This document shows positions 1-23,109 of a stretch of 64,000 nucleotides of DNA, one piece after another. The DNA lies in contig JAALGY010000030.1 in NCBI GenBank assembly GCA_032358165.1, positions 1-64,000 of the forward strand, read 5' to 3'. This stretch comes from Diplosphaera chodatii. Its lineage: Eukaryota > Chlorophyta > Trebouxiophyceae > Prasiolales > Stichococcaceae. The position numbers were made by a program, and so were the translations under genes. The notes beneath the pieces are model-generated. The model searched no databases. It was not told the origin of the DNA and worked only from the letters and a program-made list of their open reading frames with translations. Numbering within the stretch: the first letter of the stretch is position 1; each line of letters begins with the position of its first letter.

Positions 1-115
1 AAACCCTAAACCCTAAACCCTAAACCCTAAACCCTAAACCCTAAACCCTAAACCCTAAACCCTAAACCCTAAAGCCTAAAGCCTAAAGCCTAAAGCCTAA
101 AGCCTAAAACTGAAC
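1..115. repeat. Telomere repeat (CCCTAAA)n with degenerate inner edge
   Basis: Positions 1-74 are uninterrupted CCCTAAA units, the C-rich strand of the plant/Chlorella-type TTTAGGG telomere, oriented as expected for a left chromosome end. From about 74 to 108 the unit changes to GCCTAAA for five copies and then decays into CCCTAAACCCAAACCCC-like sequence. The inner variant block is typical of telomere-proximal sequence that is no longer copied by telomerase. The assembly therefore reaches a true chromosome end. Confidence 0.98.
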
Positions 116-1984
116 CCTAAACCCAAACCCCATACCCACAAAACCTAAAGCCCCAAAAGCCAGCTTCCTGCTGCCAAGCATGAGTAATGCTGATGTGGCT
201 CAGGTTAATTCTGTCATTTCACGTCATGTGTACTGCAGACAGCTGGCGTTTCATACGCGGCCGTCTGCGCACCTTTTGAACCGTGCAGTTTGCAATCTAC
301 CGGTACCAAACTGCAGAACTATGCTATTGAGTGCCGCACGCGCAAGGTCACGGGCTTGGGAGCCTTGCAGGCTGCGCCGTACCGGCATCCTGCGCTTTGA
401 TTGCGTGTCATGACGCCAGCACGAGGTGCAGCGCCTTCTTACACAGCGCGCAACGTGCCACGGTGGCTCATAACGTTCTGTGTTTGGTTTGAAAGTAAGT
501 GGCGGCGCAACACATAGGTACGGGCCGCAGCAGCCCTGTAAGCTGCACCCTACCGCCGTCCAGCGCTGCAGTGACGTGGCATGACGCCAGCACGAGGTGC
601 AGCGCCTTCTCACGCGGCGCAGAGCGTGCCGCGGTGCTTCTCACCGTTCACTATGCTGTTTCAGAGTGTGTGGCTGGGCTGCCGACAGCTCTGGGCTGCA
701 GCTGCGGATTTGGGTGTGCCACTGCCCGGGATCGCATCACAAGCGCACACTGTTGTGCTGCAAAGGCTACTAGCGCACTGGCAGCGGCCAACGATCGACT
801 ATGTGCACCTATCACATGGCTCCGGCGGCTCTGGCAGCCCTGCCAGCCATCATTCCGTGCTCAAGTCGGTACGTGCGGCAGCTGCTCAAGCGCTGCAGCC
901 TCCTGGCCATACCAGCAGCTTCTAGAACGACGACTGGAGCGTAACGGACAGCACAGGCACCTGAGCAGCGTCGTGCGCCGAGCTGGCGAGCTGCGAGCGC
1001 CCATTGCGCGCGCCAGCGCTGCGTCAGCGCGCTGCTGCGCCACCGCTTCCTTCGCTGGGCGCCCCGCCAAGGCAGACGCCGCCTGGGCAGCTGCAGCCGG
1101 CGCCGTAGCCTGCGATGCCGGCTCCCCCGCCAGGTCAGCTGTCGGCAGCTGTGCGTGCCATCGCGACCCGCAAGTCAGCAGGCAGGCGTGCGCGCGACTG
1201 AATAGTGCAGCGGAACATGACCCACTACAGCCCAGAATGCAACCCTGCTGGCCAAGCAGTAGTGACAGCACCTGACAAGCGATGTGCAGGGAGCTGGCGC
1301 CCTGCCGGGGCTGGGCACGCCCGTCGCGCTGCGCTGCTACATTGCTGGTACAGCAGCACCCTGCCATCGCTGCTGAGCTCCTGCAGATTCTCTAGCCTGC
1401 ACACAGTAGCTCACCTATCAGCAACGTCGACTGTGAAATACAGAATGACGAGCAACATGTGCGCAATGCAGCAGATGGTGTCAGCCTTGAGCGGTCCAAG
1501 GATTGCGCACTGTATCGCCAGAGCAGTCACACCGCATGGCACTGCAACCTAAGTCTCTGCAACACACCTTGTTGACGCGAGGCAGCGTCTGCAATGGGAC
1601 AGTCCCGGTGACGCAGCGGCAGCTAGCAGCGCTTGGGCACCGAGAGTACTGGTGGCAGCGTTGGCGACGGGCAGCTGCATTGGGCCAGAGCTGACGGTGC
1701 TCGCTCCCTCGACTGGTGGTGGTGAGGGTCGACGGCGATGGCAGCTGAAAGCGTTGGCGTCACGGCTGCTGGCTACGCAGGCTGGTTGCTGGTGAGGAGT
1801 CCAAGCTGATGAACGAGGTGCCGGCTGGTCGGCTGTCCGACTCGCGTGCTATCTGCGATGGTGCTTTACTTGCAGATGTGGTTGCCGCCCATGCCAGCGG
1901 CGGCCTCAGCTTCCACCTACATGCACGGAGCCCCAATCATGCGATGACGTTTGCCGGATGAACGTTCTACAAGGACTCATTCAC
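116..1984. other. Gene-poor subtelomeric region
   Basis: No recognisable gene was found. Open frames up to 258 codons occur on both strands, but they show no conserved motif and are expected in GC-rich sequence. One local duplication is visible: the segment beginning at about 409 recurs at about 580, sharing the core GACGCCAGCACGAGGTGCAG, an offset of 171 bp with flanking similarity. Otherwise the sequence looks unique. Confidence 0.6.
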
Positions 1985-4900
1985 AAACTGACATGCCATG
2001 TAGCGGCTGGGCTGGCGTGCAGGCCTCGGCCCTGCCGGACGACGAGAGCAGTGCTGCTACCACTGGCTGCAAAGCACCGGATCTGGGCATACATACAACA
2101 TTCAATGCCTTGCGTTGCAGTGGCTTCACCCGATGCACAGCTGGAGGTCGTTTCCGCGCATGCCCACATCCTACCCACCGCCCCGCCATCTGGCTTGTAG
2201 CTGGCGACATCGTGCGCCATCCCCGCCAGGGGCTGCTGCGGCCAGACCTGAGCATTCAAGAGCGACAAAGGTAGCGTGAGGCTGCCAGATGACAGTCGTT
2301 GAAGAGCAGCAAACAAGTTCCACAACCTGACATGCCATGCAGAAGCTAGTTGTGCTATGCTGACGTGCGGGCCAGCAGGGTACCCACAGTTGACGTGCAG
2401 ATAGCAGCGACTACTGCTGGCTACACGACTGCTGATCTAGGCATCATCAATTCAGGAGCATGCAGTTGGCCTACCGAATCACGTGCTGAGAGCTGCTTCT
2501 GCCCACACCCACACGCTGCTGGCCGCCCCGCCGTCGGCATGGTCTGCAGCTGGCAGTAGCGTGCGCCACCGCCGCCAGCGGCTGCTGCGCTCCACACCTG
2601 AGCATTCGACACCCCAAACCATGTCCTGAGGGTGCCAGATGCACGTCGTTCAAGACCAACAAGCAGTGTCCACAACCTGACACGGCATGTGGTAGCTGTG
2701 CCGCGCCGTTGGCATCGGCACCGATGGATGACATGCACAGAGCATCAGCTGACGGCTGCAGGACCGCGTATTTGAGTATCAGGCAGTCAAAGGCATGCAC
2801 TGGGCCTACCGAATGCAAAGTCGGACGCTGCTTTCGCTCAAGCCCACAACCCGAAGGCCGCCCCGCCGTTCTCCTGGCGGGCAGTCGGCGGCAGCGTGCG
2901 CCACTGCCGTCCGAGGCTGCTGCCACCCAGACCTGAGGATTGCAGAGGGTAGACTGTGCCTCGGGGCTGCCGGATGCACGTCGTTCAGGAATAACAAGCA
3001 GTGTCCACAACCTGACATGGCACGTTGCAGCTGCGCTGGCCTGGAGGTCATGCATCTGACGGATGGCATGCCCAGCATAGCAGCTGGTGGGTGCAGGGCT
3101 TGATGTTTTCACGTCAGGCGATCAGAAGCATGCAATGGGCGGGCCTACCGAATCAGGTGCTGGAGGCTGCAGCGGCGCGACACCACACCCTGAGCAGCTG
3201 TCCGCCGTGCGGGTGGCATGCCACCGGCGGTATAGCATGCGCACCGCCGCCGGCAGCTGCTTCCCCTGGTACCTGAGCATTCCACAGCCGAAACCATGTC
3301 TGCAAGATGCCAGCTCCCCCTCGTGTAGCAACAGCAGGCAGTTCCCACAACCTGATGTGGCGCGGAGTAGCTACGCCGGGCTGCTGGTACTGGCATTGAT
3401 GGATCACACAGCGCTGTGCTGCAGCTGCTGCCTGCGCAATTGCAAATCCAAGCATCAGGCAGTCAAAGGCATGCAGTGGGCCTACCGAATCACGTGCTGG
3501 AGGCTGCTGTCGCACACGCCCACACGCTGCTGACCGCCCCGCCGTCGACATGGTCTGCAGCTGCTGGCGGCAGCGTGCGCCAGCGCCGCCAGAGGCTGCT
3601 GCGGCCCAGACCTGAGCACTTGACACCTCAAACCATGTCCTGGGGGTGCCAGATGCACGTCGTTCAGGTGTAACAAGCAGTGTCCACAACCTCTGATGGT
3701 GTGCAGTTGCACTGAGCTGTCGGTACTGATGACATTGACGGGTCACACAGCCTGGCACAACGGCTGGTGGCCACAAAACCTCGCAAATGAGTATCATGCA
3801 GTCAAAGGCATGCAGAGGGCCTACCGAATCATGTGTTGGACGCTGCTTTCGCCCACGCCCACAACCTGCTGACCGCCCCGCCGCCGGCATGGTCTGCAGC
3901 TGGCGGTGTCACGCGCCCTCGCCGCCAGGGGCTGCTGCGACCCACACCTGAGCATTGGACATGCCGAACCATGTCTTGGGGCTGCCAGATGCATGTCGTT
4001 CAGGAGTAACAAGCAGTGTCCACAACCTGATGTGGCATGCAGCAGCTGCGCTGGCCTGCAGGCCATGATGCTGACATATGGCACGCCCAAGCACAGCGGC
4101 TGGTGGCTGCAGCACCTGACTTCCGAGTATCAGGCAGTCAAAGACATGCAATGGGCCTACCGAATCACGTGCTGGATGCTGCTTTCGGGCACGCCCACAA
4201 CCCGAAGGCCGCCCCGCCGTTTTCCTAGCGGGCAGTCGGCGGCAGCGCGCGCCACTGCCGTCCGAGGCTGCTGCCACCCAGACCTGAGCATTGCACAGGG
4301 TAGACTGTGCCTCGGGGCTGCCGGATGCACGTCGTTCAGGAATAACAAGCAGTGTCCACAGCCTGACATGGCATGCACGGCTGTCCTGGGCTGCTGCCAG
4401 TGACATTGAGGGATCACACTACCCAGGACAGCGGTTGGTGGCTGTAGGACCTTGTATCCGAGTATCAGGCATTCAAAGGCATGCAATGGGCCTACCGAAT
4501 GCAGGGCTGCAGACTGCAGCAGCACACGCCCACACGCTGCTCTGCGTTCGGGCGTACGCCAGGCCCGTGGCCGGTGAAAGCATGCGCCACCGCCACCGGC
4601 GGCTGCTGCGACCCACACCTGAGCATTCAACGTCCCAAAGCACGCCTTGGGGCTGCTATATGCACTTTGCTCAGCATCAACAAGCGATGTCCACAACCTG
4701 CCACGGCATGCAGCAGCTGTGCTGGCTTGCAGGCCCATGACAGTGATATATGGCATGCCCGGCATGGCGGCTGGTGGCTGTAATGCCTGCTATTCGAGTA
4801 CCAGCCATTCACGAGCATGCAGTGGACCTACCGAATCAGCAGCTGCAAGCTGCATTCGACGATGCCCACACGCTGCCGACCGCCCTGCCGTCGGCATGGT

Positions 4901-7900
4901 CTGCAGCTGGAGATATCGTGCGCTACCGCCGCCAGGGGCTGCCGCGACCCAGACCTGAGCATTCCACAGCCCAAGCCATGTTCGAAAGGTGCCAGATGCA
5001 CGTCGTTCAGGAGCAGCAAGCAATGCCCACAACCTGACACGGCACGCAGCACTTGTGCTGGGCTGCTGCTAGTGACATTGACACATCAAACCGCCCAGCA
5101 CAGCGGCTGGTGGCTGCATGACCTCGTATCCAAGCATCAGCCATTCACGAGCATGCAGTGGCCCTACGAATCACGTGCTGCGAACTGCTTTCGCCCACGC
5201 CCACACGCTGCCGACCGTCCCGCCTTCGGCATGGTCTGCAGCTGGAGGCGCCGTGCGCCACCGCCGCCAGAGGCTGCCGCGACTCAGACCTGAGTATTCC
5301 ACAGCCCAAACCATGTACTGAGGGTGCCAGATGCACATCGTTCAGGAGCAACAAGCAGTGTCCACAACCTGATGTGGCATGCAGCAGCTGCGCTGGGCTG
5401 CAGGTACTGACATTGACGGATCATGCAGCCCAGCACAACGGCTGGTGGCTGTAGGACTTCGTGTTTGAGTAGCAGACAATCAAGAGCATGCACTGGGCCT
5501 ACCGAATCACGTGCTGGATGCTGCTTTCGCACGCGCCCACACGCTGCCGACCGTCCCGCCATCGGCATATATAGTCTGCGGTCAGCAGTGACACCGTGAT
5601 CCAGCGCCGCCAGGGGCTGCCGCAACCCAGACCTCAGCATTCGACGTACTAAACCATGCTATGGGGCTGCCAGATGCACATAGTTCAGGACCAACAAGCA
5701 GTGTCTACAACCTGACATGGCATGTAGAAGCTGTATGCGCTGAGCTGCTACCTGCTAGTAGTGACGGATCATACAGCCCAGCACAGCAGCTGTGGTAGCT
5801 GCAGGACCCCGTATCTGAGGATCAGGCAATCAAAGGCATGCTTTGAGCCTACCGGATCACGTTCTGGAGGCTGCTTTCGCACGCGCCCACACGCTGCTCT
5901 GCGTTTGGGCGTTCGCCAGTTCCGCATGTGGCGCGCCCTGTCGCCACCGCCGCCAGGGGCTACTGCGCCCCAGACCTGAGCATTCCACACCCCAAACCAT
6001 GTCCTAAGGGTGCCTGATGCACGTCGTTCAAGACCAGAAAGCAGAGTCCACAACCTGACATGGCATGCAGTAGCTGTGCTGGCTTGCGGGGCCATGACAC
6101 TGACACATGACATGCCCAGCACAGCGGCTGGTGGCTGTAGCACCTGACTTCCGAGTTTCAGGCAGTCAGAGGCATGCAATGGGCTCACCGAATGCAAAGT
6201 CGGACGCTGCTTTCGCCCAAGCCCACAACCTGCTGACCGCCCCGCGATTCTCATCGCGGACAGTCGGCGGCAGCGTGCGCCACTGCCGTCCGAGGCTGCT
6301 GTGATCCAGACCTGAGCATTGCACAGAGTAGATTGTGCCTCGGGGCTGCCGGATGCACGTCGTTCAGGAGTAACAAGCAGTGTCCACAACCTGATGTGGC
6401 AGTGGCTATGCCGGGCTGTTGGTATCGGCGCTGACAGATGACATACGCCGTGCAGCAGCTGGTGGCTGTTGCGCCTACCTGCTATTCGAGTATCAGCCAT
6501 TCACGAGCATGCAGTGGGCCTACCGAATCGTGTGCTGCGAACTGCTTTCGCCCACGCCCACACGCTGCCGACCGTCCCGCCTTCGGCATGGTCTGCAGCT
6601 GGAGGCGCCGTGCGCCACCGCCGCCAGAGGCTGCCGCGACTCAGACCTGAGTATTCCACAGCCAAAACCATGTACTAAGGGTGCCAGATGCACCCTGTTC
6701 AGCATCAATAGGCGGCGTCCACAACCTGACACGGCATGCGGCACCTGTGCTGGACTGTCGATGTCAATGTTGACAAGACTGGCGTGCGCATCACAGCAGT
6801 GGTGGCTAAAGGACCTCGTATCCGAGCATCAGGCATTCAACAACATGCAATGGGCCTACCGAATCACGTGCTGAGAGCTGCTTTCGCCCACGCCCACAAC
6901 CTGCTGTCCGCCCCGCCGTCGGCATGGTCTGCAGCTGGCGGCAGCGTGCGCCAGCGCCGCCAGGGGCTGCTGCGACCCACACCTGAGCATTCGACATGCC
7001 GAACCATGTCCTGAGGGTGCCAGATGCTCTTCGTTGAAGGGTAATAGGCAGCGACCACAACCTGTGATGGTGTGCAGTCGCACTGGACTGTCGGCACTGA
7101 CATTGACGGGTCGCACAGCCCGGCACAACGGCTGGTGGCCACAGGACCTCGTATCTGAGGATCATGTAATCAAAGGCATGCTTTGAGCCTACCGGATCAC
7201 GTTCTGGAGGCTGCTTTCGCACGCGCCCACACGCTGCTCTGCGTTCGGGCGTTCGCCAGGTCCGCATGTAGCAGGCTCGGTCGCCACCGCCGCCAGGGGC
7301 TGCCGCGACCCAGACCTGAGCATTGCAGAGGGTAGACTGTGCCTCGGGGCTGCCGGATGCACGTCTTTCAGGGAGTAACAAGCAGTGTCCACAACCTGAC
7401 ATGGCATGTGCGGCTGTCCTGGCCTGCGGGCTCAGCACTGACAGCTGACGTGCTCATTGCATGCAGCAGATAATGGCTGCAGGACCTGTTATCTGAGTGT
7501 CAGGCAATCAAGAGCATACAATGGGCCTACCGATTCACGTGTTGGATGATGGTTTCGGACACCCCCACAACCTGCTGACCGCCCCGCCATCGGCATGGTC
7601 TGCGGTCGGCGACACCGTGATCCAGCAGCGCCGCCAGGGGCTGCCGCGACCCAGACCTGAGCATTTCACAGCCCAAGCCATGTCCGAAAGGTGCCAGATG
7701 CACGTCGTTCAGGAGCAGCAAGCAATGCCCACAACCTGACACGGCACGCAGCACTTGTGCTGGGCTGCTGCTAGTGACATTGACACATCAAACAGCCCAG
7801 CACAGCGGCTGGTGGCTGCATGACCTCGTATCCAAGCATCAGCCATTCACGAGCATGCAGTGGCCCTACCGAATCACGTGCTGAGAGCTGCTTTCGCCCA

Positions 7901-9440
7901 CGCCCACAACCTGCTGACCGCCCCGCCGTCGGCATGGTCCGTAGCCAGCGGTGTCATGCGTTCCCGCCGTCAGCAGCTGCCGCGACCCACACCTGAGCAG
8001 TCAACGCCCTAAACCATGTACTGAGGGTGCCAGATGCACATCGTTCAGGAGCAACAAGCAGTGTTCACAACCTGATGTGGCATGCGGCAGCTGCGCTGGG
8101 CTGCAGGTACTGACATTGACGGATCACACGACCCAGCACAGCGGCTGGTGGTTGTAGGACCTTGTATCTGAGTATCAGACAATCAAAGGCATGCACCGGG
8201 CCTACCGAATCAGGTGCTGGATGCTGCTTTCGCACACGCCCACACGCTGCCGACCGTCCCGCCATCGGCACAGTCTGCGGTCAGCGAAACCGTGATCCAG
8301 CGCCGCCAGGGGCTGCTGCGGCCCAGACCTGAGCATTCCACAGCCAAACCATGTACTGAGGGTGCCAGATGCACATCGTTCAGGAGCAAAAAGAAGCGAC
8401 CACAACCTGAGATGGCATGCAGCTGCTGTGCTGGGCTGCAGGTGTTGACATCGATGGATCACATCAAACAGCCCAGCACAGCGGCTGGTGGCTACAGGAA
8501 CTCAGATCCAAGCATCAGGCAGTCAAAGGCATGCTTTGAGCCTACCGAGTCACGTGTTGGAGGCTGCATCAGCACACGCCCACAACCTGCTGACTGCGTG
8601 CCCCGTCGTCGGCATGGTCTGCAGCTGCTGGCGGCAGCGTGCGCCAGCGCCGCCAGAGGCTGCTGCGGCCCAGACCTGAGCACTTGACACCTCAAACCAT
8701 GTCCTGGGGTCTCTAGATGCTCGTTGGTCAAGGGTAAAGCAGCGACCACAACCTGAACTGCCACGCAGTATTACTGGGCTGACGGCATCGGCGCTGACAG
8801 ATGACGTGCGCAGTGCAGCGGCTGGTGCGTGGCTGTAGGGCCTCAAATCTGAGTATCAGGCAATCAGAGGCATGCAATGGGCCTACCGGATCACGTTCTG
8901 GAGGCTGCTGTTGCACACGCCCACACGCTGCCAACCGCCCCGCCGTTTGCGGGGCACGCACTCGGCGGTGTGGAGCGCCGACGCCACTGATGGCAGCTAT
9001 GGATCACACCTGAGATGCCAGAGCTTCGAATCATGCCCTGGGTTTGCTGGATGCACGACGTCCAAACATAGCAAGCAAGCTCCACAACCTGAGATGGCGT
9101 GCAGCAGCCTGCAGGCCATGACACTGACACATGACATGCCCGGTGTAGCGGCTGGTGGCTGTAGCACCTCGGATCCGAGCATCAGGCAGTCAAAGGTACG
9201 CATTGACCTCACCGAGTTAGGTGCTGGAGGCTGCAGCCGCGCTGTACCACACCCTGAGAAGCTGTCCGCCGTGCGGGTGCGTGGCGTGCAGCCGACGGTC
9301 CTGCAAGCCCACCGCCGCCGGTCGCTGCTTGCCCTGGCGCCTGAGCATTCGACAACCCCAGTCCATGTCCCGAGGATGCAATATGCACTTTGTGCAGCAT
9401 CACCAGGCGACATCCACAACCTGCTGTGCCATACAGCCGC
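1985..9440. repeat. Subtelomeric tandem satellite, unit about 337 bp, about 21 copies
   Basis: The anchor GGCCTACCGAATCACGTGCTG (or a close variant) recurs near 2470, 2805, 3144, 3481, 3820, 4156, 4490, 4829, 5162, 5499, 5850, 6186, 6518, 6857, 7190, 7527, 7866, 8199, 8540, 8879 and 9208, a spacing of about 335-350 bp. Other shared blocks in each unit are GCCCACAACCTGCTGACC, CGCCGCCAGGGGCTGCTGC, CAGACCTGAGCATT, GTGTCCACAACCTGACATGGC and CAGCACAGCGGCTGGTGGCTG. Copies differ by substitutions and small indels, and some distant copies are much more alike than neighbours, for example 5118-5330 with 6490-6690. The left edge near 1985 and the right edge near 9440 are diverged half-units. Open frames of up to about 245 codons run across units on both strands but are not treated as genes. 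Confidence 0.95.
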
Positions 9441-11056
9441 TACGCTGGCCTGCAGGCCTCATCAGCATTGACAGGCGGCGTGTGTGCTGCACCAGCCAGG
9501 GCTGCTGTGGGCAGGTGGGCAGCAGCTGGCCCAGAAGGTGCACTTGGCGGGGGGCACGGCGGCATTGCAGCCTGCCGCGGCATGCTGCCAGCAGCAGAAT
9601 GATGTCCACCACGCCGGCCGCACGCTGGCCCTATGCTACACCCCCCGCTCTGACAGGTCCTCAGCGCCGCAGCTTCGTCGTGTATCCCCCGATGCGATCA
9701 GCAGCACAAGCTACCTACAGTGCAGACACAGTGGAGGGCAATCATGCCAGGCCAGGCGTTGGTTTCGCTGGCTGGCACATGCCCACTGCGCCGTCATGGC
9801 ATGATCACGGTTCCACAATAGTGAATGGCCACGAGCAGCCCAACTGTCTCCATCAGCAGACAGACAGCGGTGACGTCGGGCACATCCCGCACCAGGCCAC
9901 GAGCAGCACATAGCAGCCTATGTCCCGATACAAGCCAGCCCACCGGCATGCTGATGATGACAGCCGGCTTTGGCGCGGGCGTAGCCGGGGGCATAGCAGA
10001 CGGCGTCATCAGTAGTGGCGGGTGCCCACGCCGAGCCGCCAGCGTCATCTGGCGCCCTGTCCGGTCTGCCTTTGCAGAGTCCAGCATCAGAGCAGCAGCA
10101 CCTGAACGGGCGCCACTCAATGCGCGTGCCTTTGCTGGACTTCCAGACGCCACTGTGCCGTGGCAGTGCAGATGCGCAGCGGTGGAAGAGGTCAGGCGAC
10201 GCTGCACGGTGCTTGGTGCGAAGTGGAGAGCAAAACAAGACTGGACGTTCGTGTTTCGAATGTACAGCAGGCACAGGCGCTCACCGGCTTGATGCAGCAG
10301 TGTTGTTTGGGGCACACTCCAGGCCATGCATGTGTCACTGCAAGGTAGCAGGCCGCCCGAAATGTGCACGGCCTTCCCAGCCCTACATGATTTCAGCTAG
10401 CATACGCACGTCGGATCATCCAAACTGTGAATCAAGCTGCTCTTCTGCCCTTCTGATGCCGTGCACAAGCAAGTTGAAAAGTGTGCACGTGACCGCCGAA
10501 CCATTCGTCGGCGGTGGTTCATCACCAGGTTGAAGGTGAAGGACAAGCGAAACTGAGCTGATTTTGTGCAGGTTTGGTGCCGTGTAGCCATGCTCTGTGC
10601 ACCAAGCATAGACATGCAGGTCCCCCTTTGACATCCACCAGACTCACAGCTACAAGTTCAGGCTGCTAGTTCCAACAACAGCATGCCGAATGCATGGTGG
10701 CTGATTTGTCAGTAGGCGGTGGATGTGCTCAAGGGTCTGATGCAATAGTGTTGCAAATATAAGGCAGCAGGAAGCAAGAAACGAATGTGCGTGTGTCTTT
10801 GCATTTCTATAGGTGCAGATTCGAGGTAGAGCCACCTCGTCATGGATGCACAAGCATAAGAACGAAGGCACATCCGCTTGGCCAGTAGCTCGCTCAGCAC
10901 CGCTCCACAACGTTGTACAGTCTCTAGCAAGTTGGTTGGCACCATGCTTGAACGCTTCGCAGCAAAGCACTCATGAAAGGTGGCTCACAAAACTGGTATC
11001 GGTGCGCTGCATCTAGTGTACAATGCATGTTGCAAAATTGGTCATCACGGCTGCTG
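9441..11056. other. Transition zone between satellite and first gene, no supported gene
   Basis: The sequence is no longer repetitive. The longest frames are 9794-10369 (-, 191 codons, with a weakly hydrophobic carboxy end), 9825-10292 (+) and 10015-10533 (+). They overlap one another, have no recognised motif, and no splice-linked extension could be justified. The part just below 11057 should contain the 3' UTR of the kinase gene, but no TGTAA signal was found on the minus strand. Confidence 0.5.
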
Positions 11057-21697
<10,641 letters not shown>

Positions 21698-22506
21698 CTC
21701 TGCGGCGTCAACAGTGCTTCACCGCTGATGGGCATCCTGCCACAGCTGCTGCTGCCCCCGTGCCGGTGTACTGCCGCCCCGCCATGCTGACGCCCTCCGC
21801 TCCGCTGGCCGCGCAGCAGGCCGCTGGTGGCACGCGAGCAGCCCTGCAGAAGTGTTGGGTCAGGTTGTATATCATGGCGTGCATCAAGCTCAGAGGCTGG
21901 CTGTGCCTGCAGCGCTGCTGTTGGGAATGGTCAGCACTGACTTTGACTTCCTGAAGCGTGCAGGTCTTGGCCACGCCCCCACCTGCAGACCCGCGATATG
22001 ATATCCTTGACGCGCCGCTCGACTATTCGCGTCTAACGTACCTTGAGATGTGATCGACGGAAGGCTTCCACTGCGGCTTCGGATGGCACCGGGACCACGT
22101 CCGCTTTCGGGCCAGCCGCATCCGCGGCCGCTCATGAGTCGCTGCACGCTGGCGGCGTGTATGCAGCCCCAGCTGCGCGCGCACGTAGAGAAAGCGCTCA
22201 ATGAAGGTTGCAGTTGGCAAATGCAGTTGCAGGCAGCGTTCTGCCCCTGCCGAACCAAGAGAACGGTTTCAGCAAACAGTGATTCACAGCAGCGCTTGCA
22301 CCCAGCACTAGAATCACCTCAACCGACACTCTGGAATGTCACCGTAGGCTGGCGCCAGTATAGATCGCGTATACCCGTCAAAACTGTTCGACATCCCGAG
22401 TCAAAGGCCTGGCCTTTTGGCAGGAGGCAAGCCAAAACGCTGCGCTGCCAGTTGCGAACTGCATCGCTGGGCTTAGCGGGCGGTTTGGGGCCGGGGACGC
22501 CCCGCC
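21698..22506. promoter_or_regulatory. Shared divergent promoter, kinase / endosulfine
   Basis: About 0.8 kb separates the two predicted start codons, so it must hold both 5' UTRs and both promoters. No TATA box, long repeat or clear palindrome was seen. Small open frames here show no conserved motif. Co-regulation of the two genes is an inference from geometry only. Confidence 0.55.
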
Positions 22507-23109
22507 ATGAGCTCCCCGCAGCAGGTGTGTTCAGCACTTCCGCGCATGTGCAGAATGGCGCAGCGTATGCGCAAGTTCTGTGCATGACTCTGCTCAGATA
22601 TGCAAGAAGCGGTTAGAGTAGTCGAGCGAGCTGGTGCTACGAACGTGTTCCGATGGTTGGAAAACCCTACTGCGTCGTGCAGCGTGCACATCTGCAGAGT
22701 GTGGGCACGGCGGGCGCTGTGATGCACCTCAGCGTGTCGGCCCATGCCAGCTGACCCATCCTGTCTCGCATCCGCTAAGTGAGGAGATCTCTGACCACAC
22801 CGCATGACGCTGGTCAGTCTCCCTGGGCTGCAGAAGTCGGCGGCGGAGATTGAGGCGGAGCAGGAGGCGAAGCTTGCGCAGAAGTATGGCGGCCTGGCCA
22901 AGAAGAAGCTCATGCCCAAGGAGCGCAACTACTTCGACTCGGCGGACTGGGCGCTCAGCAAGCAGGGGCGGAAACCGGAGAACATGGCGGGGGCGGCTCC
23001 CGGGCCGCCGCCCACGGCGCTGCCCCCCAAGCTGGAGCCCAGCGTCAGCGACATCCTGAAGCCGCGCCGCTCCTCGCACCTGGGCGAGACCGAGGCCGCC
23101 GGCCACTAG
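22507..23109 (+). CDS. ENSA: Endosulfine (ENSA/ARPP19/Igo family), predicted PP2A-B55 inhibitor
   Basis: Two exons: 22507-22524 (MSSPQQ, in a good CCGCCATGA context) and 22834-23109, joined by a phase-0 GT-AG intron, giving 97 residues. The family signature is intact: acidic/alpha-helical N-part, then KYGGL (residues 23-27) and NYFDSADWALSKQG (38-51). Ser42 is in the position of the serine phosphorylated by Greatwall/Rim15, and the FDSxD/W core binds and inhibits PP2A-B55 once phosphorylated. The tail contains KPRRSS, resembling the C-terminal PKA-type site of animal ENSA. The protein is small, soluble and probably largely disordered. An alternative start at 22804 would read MTLVSLPGLQ, but that sequence looks like the intron's polypyrimidine tract and CTGCAG acceptor. 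The head-to-head neighbour is an IRE/Greatwall-type kinase, its expected upstream enzyme. Confidence 0.9.

Noticed and set aside
3153..6500. Long open frames across the satellite (for example 3153-3890 and 5769-6500, minus, about 245 codons) encoding repeated peptides such as RLWTLLVTPERRASG
   Set aside because: They are by-products of the tandem repeat: frames change where unit length is not a multiple of three, both strands are open, and no start or splice context is conserved.
1985..9440. CRISPR-like or LTR-like interpretation of the repeats
   Set aside because: The unit is about 337 bp with no spacers, no integrase or reverse transcriptase frame and no terminal repeats; it is a eukaryotic subtelomeric satellite.
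22804..23109. Endosulfine starting at the ATG at 22804
   Set aside because: The codons MTLVSLPGLQ coincide with a pyrimidine-rich tract and CTGCAG acceptor, and a short first exon at 22507-22524 fits in phase with a better start context.
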